Shown here piece after piece: positions 54,739-63,804 of a DNA stretch of 64,000 bases. Every line of letters starts with the position of its first letter. Position 1 is the stretch's first letter. The notes below the pieces were generated by a model, which was not told the origin of the DNA, did no database searches, and worked only from the letters and a program-made list of their open reading frames with translations. Source of the stretch: Salimicrobium humidisoli (GTDB lineage Bacteria > Bacillota > Bacilli > Bacillales > Halobacillaceae); the NCBI RefSeq assembly GCF_002295105.1, contig NZ_NSGH01000005.1, positions 62,001 to 126,000 of the forward strand. The letters run 5' to 3'. Made by a program: the position numbers and the translations under genes.

Positions 54739-55431
54739 GTGGGGAATGTTACACAGAGGATTTATGAGGAAATTAAAAATGACTTACCTAAAATTGAGCA
54801 AGGTTTAAAAACAAAGAATGGGTCTGGAAGGCTTTGGAAGAATTTAAAGAGTAAGTATTCAATTCTTATTCCTGAAATAGATGGAAAAGTAAAAGAATCA
54901 GGGAAAATTTCATCTGGAGGAGAAGAATTTGATTATAGATCTGAATTAGAACAATTTAAAGAAGTAATACTAGCTTACTTGATTATTAACCCTATAGATG
55001 AACAATCTAATGAAGAGGTTTCGAATAAAGCTAATCAATTATTGAATGAAGCTAGCCCTAGTGGTGTCGATGACACGATTATTAAGAAAATAGAGGAGTC
55101 TAAAATATATATTCGTTCCTCAAAATCTGGAGAAAAACAAATAGCTTTAGAAAAAATATGGGATTGTTTAGAAAGGCTTAAAACTATTTTGGGCGAAAAT
55201 AAGAAAGACTCTATAAAAAGAATGATAAATAGAGTTAGTCATGGTTCAGATGAGATTAAAGAAAGATTAAATTCCGAGTTTAATGAATTAACGTCAATTG
55301 GAAACACCTTTCAAATTAGACACTTTGAAACTGATACTGAAGAAATTTTGTCAGATTCGTTTAGAGAATATCTATATTTTAGGGTTCTTAGTTTAGTTAG
55401 TTATTGCATAAACGAAATTAAAAATTATTAG
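54739..55431 (+). CDS. AT-rich gene of unknown family, candidate defence gene
   Basis: The 230-residue product starts with GTG behind AGGGTGG. It is acidic, Lys-rich and predicted mostly helical, with no signal or membrane segment. The C-terminal third contains FQIRHFETDTEEI and then YLYFRVLSLVSYCINEI. This resembles the ending of HEPN-type proteins found in abortive-infection contexts, but I cannot assign a family. Its codon use (AAA, ATA, TTA) is unlike the neighbours, and it lies with plasmid remnants between yuiB and yuiD, so it was acquired by transfer. Confidence 0.72.
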   Translation: MGNVTQRIYEEIKNDLPKIEQGLKTKNGSGRLWKNLKSKYSILIPEIDGKVKESGKISSGGEEFDYRSELEQFKEVILAYLIINPIDEQSNEEVSNKANQLLNEASPSGVDDTIIKKIEESKIYIRSSKSGEKQIALEKIWDCLERLKTILGENKKDSIKRMINRVSHGSDEIKERLNSEFNELTSIGNTFQIRHFETDTEEILSDSFREYLYFRVLSLVSYCINEIKNY

Positions 55432-55613
55432 TATAAATTATTAAACAATAGAATACTTAAATTGAGTGTTTAAAACTTAGCGAGAAACGCTTTCTTTCTT
55501 ATCTTGATATAAGAGTAACATCTTCGATTTATCCCGAATGGTCTTGAGTCCTCGTTATACGTGCGTTTATACAGAAAAACAGGAAGCATTTATTTCTATG
55601 TCTGAACATAAAA

Positions 55614-55643
55614 AAAGAGGAAGGCACCGGGCCTCCCTCTTTA
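55614..55643 (-). terminator. Terminator of yuiD
   Basis: On the minus strand AAAGAGGGAGGCCCGG and CCTTCCTCTTT are followed by TTTT; the stem overlaps the yuiD stop. Confidence 0.82.
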
Positions 55644-56117
55644 AAATACGAGAAAATGGACAAAAAAGGTGAGAAGGACTCCGAACACTCCCCCTACGAA
55701 CACTTCCACAGGCTGGTGTCCGAGCATTTCCTTGATCTCTTCGCGTTTCTCGAATCCTTCTTTCGTTCCCCAGCCTCTCGCCTGTTCGACGAACCGCTGG
55801 AAATCGTTCAGAAGAATATTGAGCATAATCGCCTGCTCTCCGGACTGCCTGCGAACACCGGTGGAATCGAACATCACGATAATGGCGAAGACGGTGGCTA
55901 CGGAGAATATGGCGGAGTCGAAACCCTGCTCGATTCCGACACCGGTCGCAAGTGCGGTGACGGCAGCGGAGTGACTGGACGGCATGCCGCCCGTGGAGAA
56001 GGCGAGTTTACCGTCGATTTTTCGTGAAGCTATAAATGAAATCGGGATTTTGATACCCTGAGCGAGAAAAATAGCAAGAATTGCCGCCCAGAGAGGGAAG
56101 TTCTGGAGGATATCCAT
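55641..56117 (-). CDS. yuiD: Divergent PAP2-family membrane protein, YuiD-like
   Basis: The 158-residue membrane protein matches DUF212/YuiD: KIPISFIASRKID, GGMPSSHSAAVTALATGVG and FDSTGVRRQSGEQA, the residues aligned with the PAP2 phosphatase motif. It has about four membrane segments. The substrate is unknown. The island separates it from yuiB; yuiC, which I recall between them in B. subtilis, is not seen. Confidence 0.92.
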   Translation of the reverse strand: MDILQNFPLWAAILAIFLAQGIKIPISFIASRKIDGKLAFSTGGMPSSHSAAVTALATGVGIEQGFDSAIFSVATVFAIIVMFDSTGVRRQSGEQAIMLNILLNDFQRFVEQARGWGTKEGFEKREEIKEMLGHQPVEVFVGGVFGVLLTFFVHFLVF

Positions 56118-56180
56118 AGCGATCTTCAGCCTTTCTGCATGAAACCTGTATTATGTATTGCATATTATACGTTAAAGTAA

Positions 56181-56206
56181 AAGCCTCCCGCAATGAGGAG
56201 GCTTGT
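56181..56206 (-). terminator. Terminator of deoD
   Basis: Arms AAGCCTCC and GGAGGCTT form a stem downstream of deoD on the minus strand, followed by TTTACTTT. Confidence 0.75.
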
Positions 56207-56210
56207 TTGA

Positions 56211-56921
56211 TTAATCCTGGATTACAGCGTCGAGTGCGATTTCCATCATGTCGGTGAAAGTGGTCTGACGTTCTTCGGACGTCGTCTCTTCTCCGGTAAG
56301 GATGTGATCACTTACGGTAAGGACGGTAAGCGCCTGACGATTGTATTTTGCCGCCAGCGTATAAAGGGCGCTCGTTTCCATTTCGATGGCCAGCACGTTA
56401 TAGTCAGCAAGTTTCTGGTTAAACTCTTTTGCGTTGTCGCGGTAGAACTGATCACTCGTAAACACGTTCCCGACGTGAAGATTGAGATTCTTTTTCACTC
56501 CGGCATCGTAGGCGTTTCTGAGAAGGGTGAAGTCGGCACTCGGGGCGAAATCGACTTCTCCGAAAGTGGCACGGTTCATGCTCGAATCGGTAGAGGACGT
56601 ATTCGCAAGGATAACATCGCGGACATTCACATCTTCCTGGATAGCGCCGCAGGAACCGACTCTTACAAGTTTCTGCACATCATATGCATCCATAAGTTCG
56701 TTCACATAGATGGAAATGGACGGAACTCCCATCCCTGTTCCCTGGACGGAAACCCTTTCTCCTTTATACGTACCGGTATAACCGTACATACCGCGTACTT
56801 CATTATAACATACCGCATCTTCAAGAAAATTCTCCGCAATAAACTTGGCGCGTAGCGGATCTCCCGGAAGAAGTACTTTATCGGCGATATCGCCTTTATT
56901 AGCTCCAATATGTGTAGTCAT
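56211..56921 (-). CDS. deoD: Purine nucleoside phosphorylase DeoD
   Basis: This 236-residue trimeric-type (hexameric DeoD) phosphorylase begins [20 protein letters not shown] and contains the phosphate site GTGMGVPS, the substrate loop [15 protein letters not shown] and the catalytic Asp in [10 protein letters not shown]. It cleaves purine nucleosides for salvage. GGAGGAGC precedes its start. It is monocistronic between terminators. Confidence 0.96.
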   Translation of the reverse strand: MTTHIGANKGDIADKVLLPGDPLRAKFIAENFLEDAVCYNEVRGMYGYTGTYKGERVSVQGTGMGVPSISIYVNELMDAYDVQKLVRVGSCGAIQEDVNVRDVILANTSSTDSSMNRATFGEVDFAPSADFTLLRNAYDAGVKKNLNLHVGNVFTSDQFYRDNAKEFNQKLADYNVLAIEMETSALYTLAAKYNRQALTVLTVSDHILTGEETTSEERQTTFTDMMEIALDAVIQD

Positions 56922-57029
56922 TATAGCTCCTCCTTTAACCGTCTTTCTTATCTAAATTATCATAACGGTTTCATTAAGACAAATGCCCGGTTTGACAGGG
57001 GTGGACTTCTCCCCGTTTCTAAAGTACTT

Positions 57030-57410
57030 TTACTTGAAGTACTGCTTTTCTAGATCCTGAAGACGGGTCAGCGCTTTCTGATTGAACTCTGTATCCCGTC
57101 GCTCCAGTTTCTTTTTGTATTTCTGTACGGAATCTTCCAGGGATTTCATGTAATCAGGGATTTCATCGTCGTAAGGATGAACTGCCTGTTTGTCGACGTT
57201 AGCTTTTTCATGGTGGGCCAGGGCTTTTCGCTGATGGAAAAACACATCTTCGGTCTGGCCCGGATTGTGCAGGTCACCCTGGGCCGGGTGTGTGTGTACG
57301 GCAAGGACCTCGACAAGAAATTTGGAACCGCGGTCTTCTTTGACTTTTCCTATGTACGTCCCTGTTTTATAAAACGCTTTTACCGTATCATCGATTTTCA
57401 CTTCATCCAT
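57030..57410 (-). CDS. kapB: Kinase-associated lipoprotein B homologue, KapB
   Basis: The 126-residue protein matches KapB: VKAFYKTGTYIGKVKEDRGS, VEVLAVHTHPAQGDLHNPG and FFHQRKALAHHEK. The family name comes from its effect on KinB in sporulation; it has an SH3-like domain. No lipobox is present, as expected for KapB itself. Its neighbours (patB, yugI, yugJ, pgi) match B. subtilis. Confidence 0.92.
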   Translation of the reverse strand: MDEVKIDDTVKAFYKTGTYIGKVKEDRGSKFLVEVLAVHTHPAQGDLHNPGQTEDVFFHQRKALAHHEKANVDKQAVHPYDDEIPDYMKSLEDSVQKYKKKLERRDTEFNQKALTRLQDLEKQYFK

Positions 57411-57514
57411 AATTTGGACACCTCCTATGACATTTCTATGAGAATAATAACATATTTACTGCTGAACCCGACCGTTCTTTGTTACAATGAACGCAGGGAG
57501 CGTGGTACGATACT

Positions 57515-57703
57515 ATGGATTTTCTATATTTTCCACAGGATAAAACAGAATACATTCCGTCAATGATTATGCTGGCATTGTTCATGGTGGCTGCAATTGT
57601 AACTGTCTATATTTTCGTGAAAGCTTCGAAACGGGAAGAAGACCACGTGCCGGAGCATCTGAAGGATGATCCTCATTATTATGAGCGGGAAGAGAATAAA
57701 TAG
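57515..57703 (+). CDS. Small single-pass membrane protein
   Basis: The 62-residue product has a short N-terminal stretch, one membrane segment (SMIMLALFMVAAIVTVYIFV) and a charged tail (ASKREEDHVPEHLKDDPHYY). The ribosome site is weak; ATG 57563 would remove 16 residues. A bidirectional terminator follows. I do not recognise the family. Confidence 0.6.
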   Translation: MDFLYFPQDKTEYIPSMIMLALFMVAAIVTVYIFVKASKREEDHVPEHLKDDPHYYEREENK

Positions 57704-57704
57704 A

Positions 57705-57757
57705 AAAAGCGCGTGACCCCTTGAGGTTCAACCACCCCGGGGATCACGCGTTTTTTT
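57705..57757. terminator. Bidirectional terminator between 57515 gene and patB
   Basis: Arms CGCGTGACCCC and GGGGATCACGCG are flanked by A and T runs on both sides. Confidence 0.9.
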
Positions 57758-58931
57758 ACGCTTTCGATTTTACGGCTTTAATGATTCTGTCCACGCCTTC
57801 TTCTACGGTCTTATGCGGAGCAGCGATATTCATGCGCATGAATCCTTCTCCTTCTTTACCGAAAGAAGCTCCATCGTTAAGACCGACTTTCGCCTCCTCA
57901 TTCATGAATTTTTTCAGTTCGTCGGGACCAAGGCCGAGCTTCCGGCAGTCGAGCCACAGCAAATATGTGCCTTCCGGCTCGATCACTGTAATGGTATCCG
58001 TCTCTGCATGAAAGCGGTCGCGCGCGTATTCCACGTTATCCGTAAGGGTTTTCTGGAGATTTTCAAGCCATTCCTCTCCATGTTTATAGGCAGCTTCAAG
58101 AGCGGTGAGACCGAGAGTGTTCAGCATGTTGACTCCCTGACTCTGGAACTGGCGATTCAGTCTTTCGCGTTTTTTCTCATCCTTCGTTACGACATACGAT
58201 GCCTGCAGACCGGCCAGGTTGAAAGTTTTGGTCGGAGAGTAGCAGGTGACGGTGACATCATCGATTTCATCGCTTAGTGAGGCGATGGATGTATGACTGT
58301 TGTCGCCAAGGAGCAGATCCGAATGGATCTCATCCGATAAAATCGTAACGTTATGTTTCACACATATGTCGGCCATCTGTTTCAATTCAGATGCCGTCCA
58401 TACGCGCCCCACCGGGTTATGAGGGCTGCATAGAATGAACAGCGGAACATTGTTGTCTTTGATTTTCTGTTCGAAATCCTCAAAATCAATGGTGTAACGG
58501 CTCCCGTCGAAGTTCAACTCATTTTCGACGATATGCCGTCCATGTGTTTTCACGACGTTGTAAAACGGAGGGTATACAGGAGTCTGGATCAGTATATGGT
58601 CGCCGACTTCGGATAGTGCCTGCACGAGCATATGCAGGCTCGGAACTACGCCGGGGCTGTAAGTGATCCAGTCTTTGTCGATGTCGTAATTGTAATGGTT
58701 TTTCACCCAGTTCCGGATTGTCTGTTTTACTTCTTCATCCGGGAGAGTGTAGCCGAAAATTCCGTGGGCTACTCTGTTTTCCAGCGCAGTCGTTACCGCA
58801 TCCGGGACCTGGAAGTCCATATCTGCAACCCACATCGGGAGAATCTCTTTATTCTCGAATAGACTTTCAGCAAAGTCCCACTTCACGGAACGCGTACCCT
58901 TTCTATCAATCACTTCATCAAAATTGGCCAT
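57756..58931 (-). CDS. patB: PLP-dependent C-S lyase, PatB/MalY family
   Basis: The 391-residue fold-type I enzyme has YSPGVVPSLHMLVQAL, PHNPVGRVW, SDEIHSDLL and the PLP lysine in SPTKTFNLAGLQ. It matches cystathionine beta-lyase PatB. I choose ATG 58931 (ANFDEVIDRKG) behind GAGGTGAGGAAT; a 43-residue extension upstream has no site. Its promoter (TTAACA, 18-bp gap, TAAGAT) lies close by. Confidence 0.92.
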   Translation of the reverse strand: MANFDEVIDRKGTRSVKWDFAESLFENKEILPMWVADMDFQVPDAVTTALENRVAHGIFGYTLPDEEVKQTIRNWVKNHYNYDIDKDWITYSPGVVPSLHMLVQALSEVGDHILIQTPVYPPFYNVVKTHGRHIVENELNFDGSRYTIDFEDFEQKIKDNNVPLFILCSPHNPVGRVWTASELKQMADICVKHNVTILSDEIHSDLLLGDNSHTSIASLSDEIDDVTVTCYSPTKTFNLAGLQASYVVTKDEKKRERLNRQFQSQGVNMLNTLGLTALEAAYKHGEEWLENLQKTLTDNVEYARDRFHAETDTITVIEPEGTYLLWLDCRKLGLGPDELKKFMNEEAKVGLNDGASFGKEGEGFMRMNIAAPHKTVEEGVDRIIKAVKSKA

Positions 58932-59045
58932 ATTCCTCACCTCATTCATTAATGTATACATACATCTTAACGGAAAACATGGGAAGTTGTTAACTAAAGG
59001 GGAACGTTTGCGGAGAAAAATAAGGAAAAGCACGTTCTCAGAAGT

Positions 59046-59080
59046 AAAAAAAAGCAAAGCGATAAATTATCGCTTTGCTT
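59046..59080 (-). terminator. Orphan terminator upstream of patB
   Basis: AAGCAAAGCGAT and ATCGCTTTGCTT form a perfect 12-bp stem; on the minus strand eight T follow. No gene precedes it on that strand, so it may end a small RNA. Confidence 0.7.
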
Positions 59081-59253
59081 ACACAGGGGGAATACGAGAA
59101 AGTCTTACATTATATAATATAGCCGGGAGAACCGGAGATTAAACATATTTCCGGTAAAAATTTCAGGAAAGTTATTTTTGAATAATAACAACTCTTGTGC
59201 TATAATAACTAATTGTGTAAAGAAACGAATAAATAAATCAGGAGTTGTATAGT

Positions 59254-59640
59254 ATGGCAGAGAATTTTCAAGAAGGTCAAGTCGTAGAAGGTAAAGTAAC
59301 AGGAATCCAACCGTATGGTGCATTCGTTGCACTTGATGATAAGGTTCAGGGTCTCGTACACATTTCGGAAGTGACACACGGTTTCGTTAAAGATGTTAAC
59401 GAACACCTTTCAGAAGGAGACGAAGTACAGGTTAAGATTTTGAATATAGATGAAGCGAAGAACAAATATTCACTTTCTATCCGTGCTACTCAGGAAGCTC
59501 CAAAGCGTGCTCCTAAACAGAACAATCGTCAGCAGGCGTCTTCCGCTCCAAAAGAAGACCAGTCCGGTTTCAACACTTTGAAAGACAAGCTTGAAGACTG
59601 GATCAAACAATCCGACGATCGCGAAAAATATCGTAACTAA
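59254..59640 (+). CDS. yugI: S1-domain RNA-binding protein, general stress protein 13 type
   Basis: The 128-residue protein is an S1 domain (about 3-75: GQVVEGKVTGIQPYGAFVAL, GLVHISEVTHG, VKILNIDEAKNKYSLSIR) plus a Gln/Lys-rich tail. This matches YugI/GSP13, a ribosome-associated protein. CAGGAG precedes ATG 59254. It is followed by yugJ in the B. subtilis order. Confidence 0.93.
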   Translation: MAENFQEGQVVEGKVTGIQPYGAFVALDDKVQGLVHISEVTHGFVKDVNEHLSEGDEVQVKILNIDEAKNKYSLSIRATQEAPKRAPKQNNRQQASSAPKEDQSGFNTLKDKLEDWIKQSDDREKYRN

Positions 59641-59668
59641 GTCCGGGGACCTCCCGGGCTTTTTTTAT
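59641..59668 (+). terminator. Terminator after yugI
   Basis: GTCCGGGGACCTCCCGGGC forms a short GC-rich stem before TTTTTTTA. Confidence 0.75.
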
Positions 59669-59747
59669 TTGGTCAATCATATCTTTTGAGATGTGAACGA
59701 GATTTCTTCATACTTAACGGGAACGAAAAAAAGGAGGAATTTTCAGT

Positions 59748-60914
59748 ATGAAATCATTTGTTTTTCATAATCCGACCAAACTGATCTTCGGTAAAGATCA
59801 GGTAAAAACACTTCCGGACCATTTGCCTGCAGGTACGAAAAACGTACTTCTCGTCTACGGCGGTGGCAGCATAAAGAAAAATGGTGTATATGATGACGTA
59901 ATGGAGCAGTTGAATAATGAAGGGGCTGCCGTTACGGAACTGTCCGGCGTGGAACCGAACCCGAAACTGACAACGGTGCGTGAAGGCGTCGAATTGTGCC
60001 GTGAAAAAGATATAGATTTCATTCTCGCTGTCGGCGGAGGCAGTGTCATTGATGCTGTGAAGACGATTGCCGCAGCTGCGAAATACGAAGGGGATGCCTG
60101 GGATCTCGTTACGAGAAAAGCGGCTCCTGTAGATGCTCTTCCGTTCGGCACCGTACTTACAATGGCAGCGACAGCCAGTGAAATGAACGCCGGCTCGGTC
60201 ATCACGAACTGGGAGACGAATGAAAAGTACGGATGGGGTCATCCGCCTTATACGAACCCGACGTTTTCTATTCTCGATCCCCAAAACACCGTGACGGTTC
60301 CGAAAGATCAGACCGTCTATGGCATCGTTGATATGATGACTCACCTGATGGAACAGTATTTCCACGAGGAAACGCAGTCTCCTGTACAGGATGAGATGAT
60401 CGAAGGGGTCATGCGTGCTGTGAAGGACACCGCTCCGAAACTTCTCGAAGACCTCTCGAACTATGAACACCGCGAGACGATTATGTATGCCGGAACGCTT
60501 GCTCTTAACGGAATGATGCAGATGGGGTACAAAGGAGACTGGGCCTCCCACAACATTGAGCACGCCGTTTCGGCCGTTTACGACATTCCGCATGCCGGCG
60601 GTCTTGCTATCCTGTTCCCGAACTGGATGGAGTACAATATCGACGTACAGACGAAGCGTTTCGCCCGTCTTGGTGAAAAAGTGTTCGGTATCGACACGGA
60701 AGGCAAAACGGACAAAGAAGTCGGCCTGGAGGGCATCAGAGCCCTCAGAAAATTCTGGAGTTCTCTCGGCGCACCGGAAACGCTCGCCGATTACGACATT
60801 TCCGATGAGAAATTCGATACGATCGTGGACCGTGCCATGAAACGCGGACCATTCGGTAATTTCTCCGAACTTCAGGAAAACGACGTTTACCGCGTTCTCG
60901 AGCTTTCCAAATAA
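59748..60914 (+). CDS. yugJ: NADH-dependent butanol-type dehydrogenase, YugJ-like
   Basis: This 388-residue Fe-dependent alcohol dehydrogenase has the cofactor motif [16 protein letters not shown]. The metal site lies in [14 protein letters not shown] and [21 protein letters not shown]. It belongs to the BDH/YqhD branch, usually NADPH- or NADH-dependent aldehyde reductases. AAGGAGG precedes the ATG. It is a second Fe-ADH in the window, of a different subgroup from the gene at 41987. Confidence 0.93.
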   Translation: MKSFVFHNPTKLIFGKDQVKTLPDHLPAGTKNVLLVYGGGSIKKNGVYDDVMEQLNNEGAAVTELSGVEPNPKLTTVREGVELCREKDIDFILAVGGGSVIDAVKTIAAAAKYEGDAWDLVTRKAAPVDALPFGTVLTMAATASEMNAGSVITNWETNEKYGWGHPPYTNPTFSILDPQNTVTVPKDQTVYGIVDMMTHLMEQYFHEETQSPVQDEMIEGVMRAVKDTAPKLLEDLSNYEHRETIMYAGTLALNGMMQMGYKGDWASHNIEHAVSAVYDIPHAGGLAILFPNWMEYNIDVQTKRFARLGEKVFGIDTEGKTDKEVGLEGIRALRKFWSSLGAPETLADYDISDEKFDTIVDRAMKRGPFGNFSELQENDVYRVLELSK

Positions 60915-61145
60915 GAAAAGATCACCGAGTTTCAGTTATAGGAGAAACACGAGCATTAGGATTAAAATTGAATAGTATATACAGAAACCGGGCCTATAGG
61001 GGTTCGGTTTTTGTTTTGGTAAGAGAGGCGGAAGGGAAGGAAAAAGCGGAATCACCACACGACGAATGAGTCCTGCTGCTTTTCCTATTAAAAGGAGAGA
61101 CCCCACTGGCTACAGAAGAAAATTCTGATTCGAATACACTCATTT
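60915..61145. other. Intergenic stretch after yugJ
   Basis: Apart from the terminator at 60985-61012 no feature is recognised. No ORF with a ribosome site is seen before the promoter at 61159. Confidence 0.45.
60985..61013 (+). terminator. Terminator after yugJ
   Basis: AAACCG and CGGTTT close a GC-rich loop and are followed by TTG TTTT. Confidence 0.7.
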
Positions 61146-61210
61146 TTGTAAAAAGTATTTGACATAATAGGCGACGATGCTACAATAAAAGTGTCAAAAA
61201 CATTTTACAT
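61146..61210 (+). promoter_or_regulatory. Promoter flanked by 19-bp inverted repeats
   Basis: TTGACA (61159-61164) and TACAAT (61181-61186) are 16 bp apart with an extended -10 TG. Arms TTGTAAAAAGTATTTGACA (61146-61164) and TGTCAAAAACATTTTACAT (61192-61210) are inverted copies matching at 16 of 19 positions. The likely ligand is the XRE protein at 61534. Confidence 0.75.
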
Positions 61211-61228
61211 TATAACGGGAGGTATTGG

Positions 61229-61531
61229 ATGGACTGGGTTAAAGTCGTATATGCGTTCGTTTTGCTTGCATGTGCTGTGTATATTTTGAGTGTAACTTTT
61301 TTCGCAAGAGGGGACGAAAGAAAGAAATTTATCAACCGCAAGGCTCAATCGTATACGTTCGGAGTGGTTTTCGGAACGCTGATTTTCGAAATCATCAACG
61401 TGATTGTTCAGACGTTCCGTGGGAACCCCGCCAGCTACGGGGAAGGGATCTCACCGCTCATGTTCCTCACCATAATTATAGTCATCTACATGGGAACGCT
61501 GCTATTCTACAGAAATAAGTATGGGGATTAA
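61229..61531 (+). CDS. Three-segment membrane protein coupled to XRE regulator
   Basis: The 100-residue product has three membrane segments (VVYAFVLLACAVYILSVTFF, FGVVFGTLIFEIINVIV, LMFLTIIIVIYMGTLLFY) with a charged loop (ARGDERKKFINRKAQS). CGGGAGGTATTGG precedes the ATG. It is followed 2 bp later by an XRE regulator, a mirror of the module at 10762-11380 in which the regulator comes first. The family is not recognised. Confidence 0.75.
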   Translation: MDWVKVVYAFVLLACAVYILSVTFFARGDERKKFINRKAQSYTFGVVFGTLIFEIINVIVQTFRGNPASYGEGISPLMFLTIIIVIYMGTLLFYRNKYGD

Positions 61532-61533
61532 CT

Positions 61534-61728
61534 ATGGAAAATCAGATCAAAGAACTCAGAAAAACGGCAAAGCTGTCGCAGGAGGAACTGGCCAGGGCCT
61601 GTAAAGTTTCCAGACAGACGATAAATGCAATCGAGAACAATAAATATGATCCTACCCTGCAGCTGGCGTTCGATATTGCCTCCGTGCTCGACTCCACTGT
61701 GGATGATCTCTTTGTTCCGAAGAGGTAG
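61534..61728 (+). CDS. Small XRE-family regulator
   Basis: The 64-residue protein is a single HTH_3 domain (LRKTAKLSQEELARACKVSR and QTINAIENNKYDPTLQLAF, ending VDDLFVPKR). It resembles the regulator at 10762. Autoregulation through the flanking dyad upstream of its operon is likely. Confidence 0.9.
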   Translation: MENQIKELRKTAKLSQEELARACKVSRQTINAIENNKYDPTLQLAFDIASVLDSTVDDLFVPKR

Positions 61729-61816
61729 GCGGGCTCCCCTGTGTTTACTTGATTTCAATTTAGTGATTCTGTAAAGTTAATGAATGAAAATACACCAAGG
61801 ATCAGGAGGAGTTCAG

Positions 61817-63157
61817 ATGACGCACGTACGTTTTGATTATGATAAAGCATTGAAGTTTATGAACGAACATGAGGTCGGCTATATGCAGGACGCCGTTTCT
61901 CTTGCCCACCGTGCCCTGCACGAAGGAACCGGGGCCGGGAGTGATTTTCTCGGGTGGTTGGATCTGCCTGAAAACTACGATCAGGAGGAATTCGGACGTA
62001 TCGAGAAATCGGCGGAGAAGATTAAAGCTGATTCGGACGTATTGCTCGTTATCGGTATCGGAGGGTCGTACCTCGGAGCGCGGGCGGCGATTGAAATGCT
62101 GCAGCACAGTTTCTTTAATGAACTCGAAGACCGCAGCGCACCTCAGGTATTTTTCGTAGGTAACAACATAAGCTCTTCCTATATCAACGACCTGCTTGAA
62201 CTGATAAGGGATAAAGACGTTTCCATCAACGTTATTTCGAAAAGTGGCACGACGACGGAACCGGCGATCGCCTTCCGCATTTTCCGTAAATTCCTTGAAG
62301 AGAAATACGGCGAAGAAGAAGCGACGAAACGGATTTACGCCACCACTGATAAGAAGAAAGGTGCGCTCAAAACACTGGCGGATGAACGGGGATATGAAAG
62401 TTTTGTCGTACCGGATGATGTCGGAGGACGGTACTCCGTTCTGACAGCAGTCGGCTTACTTCCAATTGCCGCCTCCGGTATTCCGATACAGGAAATAATG
62501 AAAGGCGCCCGCAAAGCTCAGCACGAACTTTCCGGTTCTTCCCTGGAAGATAACCCTGCGTATCAGTATGCGGCCGTCCGTAATATTTTCTACAATAAAG
62601 GCAAATCGATTGAAATGCTCGTGAACTATGAACCGGGGCTGCAGTACTTCTCCGAATGGTGGAAGCAGTTGTTTGGAGAAAGTGAAGGGAAGGACCAGAA
62701 AGGCATTTTCCCTGCATCGGCAAACTTCTCGACAGATCTGCACTCTCTCGGTCAGTTCATACAGGACGGTCGCAAAGATCTGTTCGAAACGGTTCTTCAC
62801 GTGGAGACACCGAAGTCCGATTATACGCTCGAAGCGGAAGAGAATGACCTGGACGGGCTGAACTACCTCGCCGGTAAAACGATTTCCGAAGTGAACGAGA
62901 AAGCGTACCAGGGTACGATGCTTGCACATACGGACGGAGATGTCCCGAATCTGATTGTCCACGTGCCCGAGATGGATGCCTACACATTCGGTTATCTCGT
63001 ATATTTCTTTGAGAAAGCCTGTGCCATCAGCGGGTATATCCTCGGAGTGAACCCGTTCGATCAGCCGGGAGTGGAAGCGTATAAGAAGAATATGTTTGCC
63101 CTCCTCGGCAAACCCGGCTTTGAAAAAGAGAAAGAAGAACTGGAGAATCGTCTGTAA
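61817..63157 (+). CDS. pgi: Glucose-6-phosphate isomerase
   Basis: This 446-residue glycolytic enzyme converts glucose-6-phosphate to fructose-6-phosphate. It has [33 protein letters not shown] and the active-site Glu region near [10 protein letters not shown], with His and Lys in the final domain ([10 protein letters not shown] then [12 protein letters not shown]). AGGAGGAG precedes ATG 61817. A terminator at 63178 follows. Confidence 0.97.
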   Translation: MTHVRFDYDKALKFMNEHEVGYMQDAVSLAHRALHEGTGAGSDFLGWLDLPENYDQEEFGRIEKSAEKIKADSDVLLVIGIGGSYLGARAAIEMLQHSFFNELEDRSAPQVFFVGNNISSSYINDLLELIRDKDVSINVISKSGTTTEPAIAFRIFRKFLEEKYGEEEATKRIYATTDKKKGALKTLADERGYESFVVPDDVGGRYSVLTAVGLLPIAASGIPIQEIMKGARKAQHELSGSSLEDNPAYQYAAVRNIFYNKGKSIEMLVNYEPGLQYFSEWWKQLFGESEGKDQKGIFPASANFSTDLHSLGQFIQDGRKDLFETVLHVETPKSDYTLEAEENDLDGLNYLAGKTISEVNEKAYQGTMLAHTDGDVPNLIVHVPEMDAYTFGYLVYFFEKACAISGYILGVNPFDQPGVEAYKKNMFALLGKPGFEKEKEELENRL

Positions 63158-63177
63158 AAAATAGCATAGCACGTGTG

Positions 63178-63205
63178 AAACCGGGCCCCTGGGGTCCGGT
63201 TTTTG
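63178..63205 (+). terminator. Terminator of pgi
   Basis: Arms AAACCGGGCCCC and GGGGTCCGGTTT are followed by TTG. Confidence 0.85.
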
Positions 63206-63427
63206 TGTTACTGAGCCGGTTTCTTTTATTTTCGTGCCCTTCAGGAGGCAAGGGAGGGGCTGAAGGGCACGAAAAACCGCTTTTCCTGCCGCTGGGGAGA
63301 AAAAACCGGCGCCGAACGTCACGATTACGGGATGATCGTTACCTTCAGGCCGATTCTCAACGTGTGGAGGGAAGGAAACGCGGCATTTCCATGAAAAAAG
63401 AACGCATTTCTATACAACAACAAAAAA
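63206..63427. other. Intergenic stretch with a 15-bp perfect inverted repeat
   Basis: No gene. TTTCGTGCCCTTCAG (63230-63244) and CTGAAGGGCACGAAA (63260-63274) are perfect inverted copies with a 15-nt loop. Confidence 0.5.
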
Positions 63428-63457
63428 ACTCCCCGCTTCTTCCTGCGGGGAGTTTTC
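63422..63457 (-). terminator. Terminator of trxA
   Basis: Arms ACTCCCCGC and GCGGGGAGT with T run on the minus strand. Confidence 0.9.
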
Positions 63458-63468
63458 ACATTCGTCTA

Positions 63469-63780
63469 TTACACGTGTTTTTGTGCCGTAGCCATGATTT
63501 CTTCTTTCGGCTGGAAACCGACGGCCTGGTCTACAACTTCCCCGTCTTTAAGGAAAAGAAGGGTAGGAATGCTCATTACGCTGTGCTTCTGAGCAGTTTC
63601 CGGATTTTCGTCAACGTTCAATTGTACGACGCTGATCTGATTGTCCTCTTCATCGATCTCCTCAAGTACAGGAGCAATCATTTTGCAGGGACCGCACCAC
63701 GGAGCTCCGAATTCAGCTACGACGAGACCATCTTTCGTCTCCTCGGTGAATGTGGAATCTGTAACATCTTTAACAGCCAT
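63469..63780 (-). CDS. trxA: Thioredoxin
   Basis: The 103-residue protein is a canonical thioredoxin: active site WCGPC preceded by VVAEFGAP, cis-Pro in SIPTLLFLKDG, and end VGFQPKEEI. Start ATG 63780 (AVKDVTDSTF) follows AGGAGAGATAGC; an upstream in-frame ATG adds seven basic residues without a site. It reduces cytoplasmic protein disulfides. It is divergent from the gene at the right edge. Confidence 0.95.
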   Translation of the reverse strand: MAVKDVTDSTFTEETKDGLVVAEFGAPWCGPCKMIAPVLEEIDEEDNQISVVQLNVDENPETAQKHSVMSIPTLLFLKDGEVVDQAVGFQPKEEIMATAQKHV

Positions 63781-63804
63781 GCTATCTCTCCTTCGTGCCA
63801 TTAT

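Noticed and set aside
62456-63322. Minus-strand frame over pgi
   Set aside because: It is a shadow of pgi, which has all family motifs.
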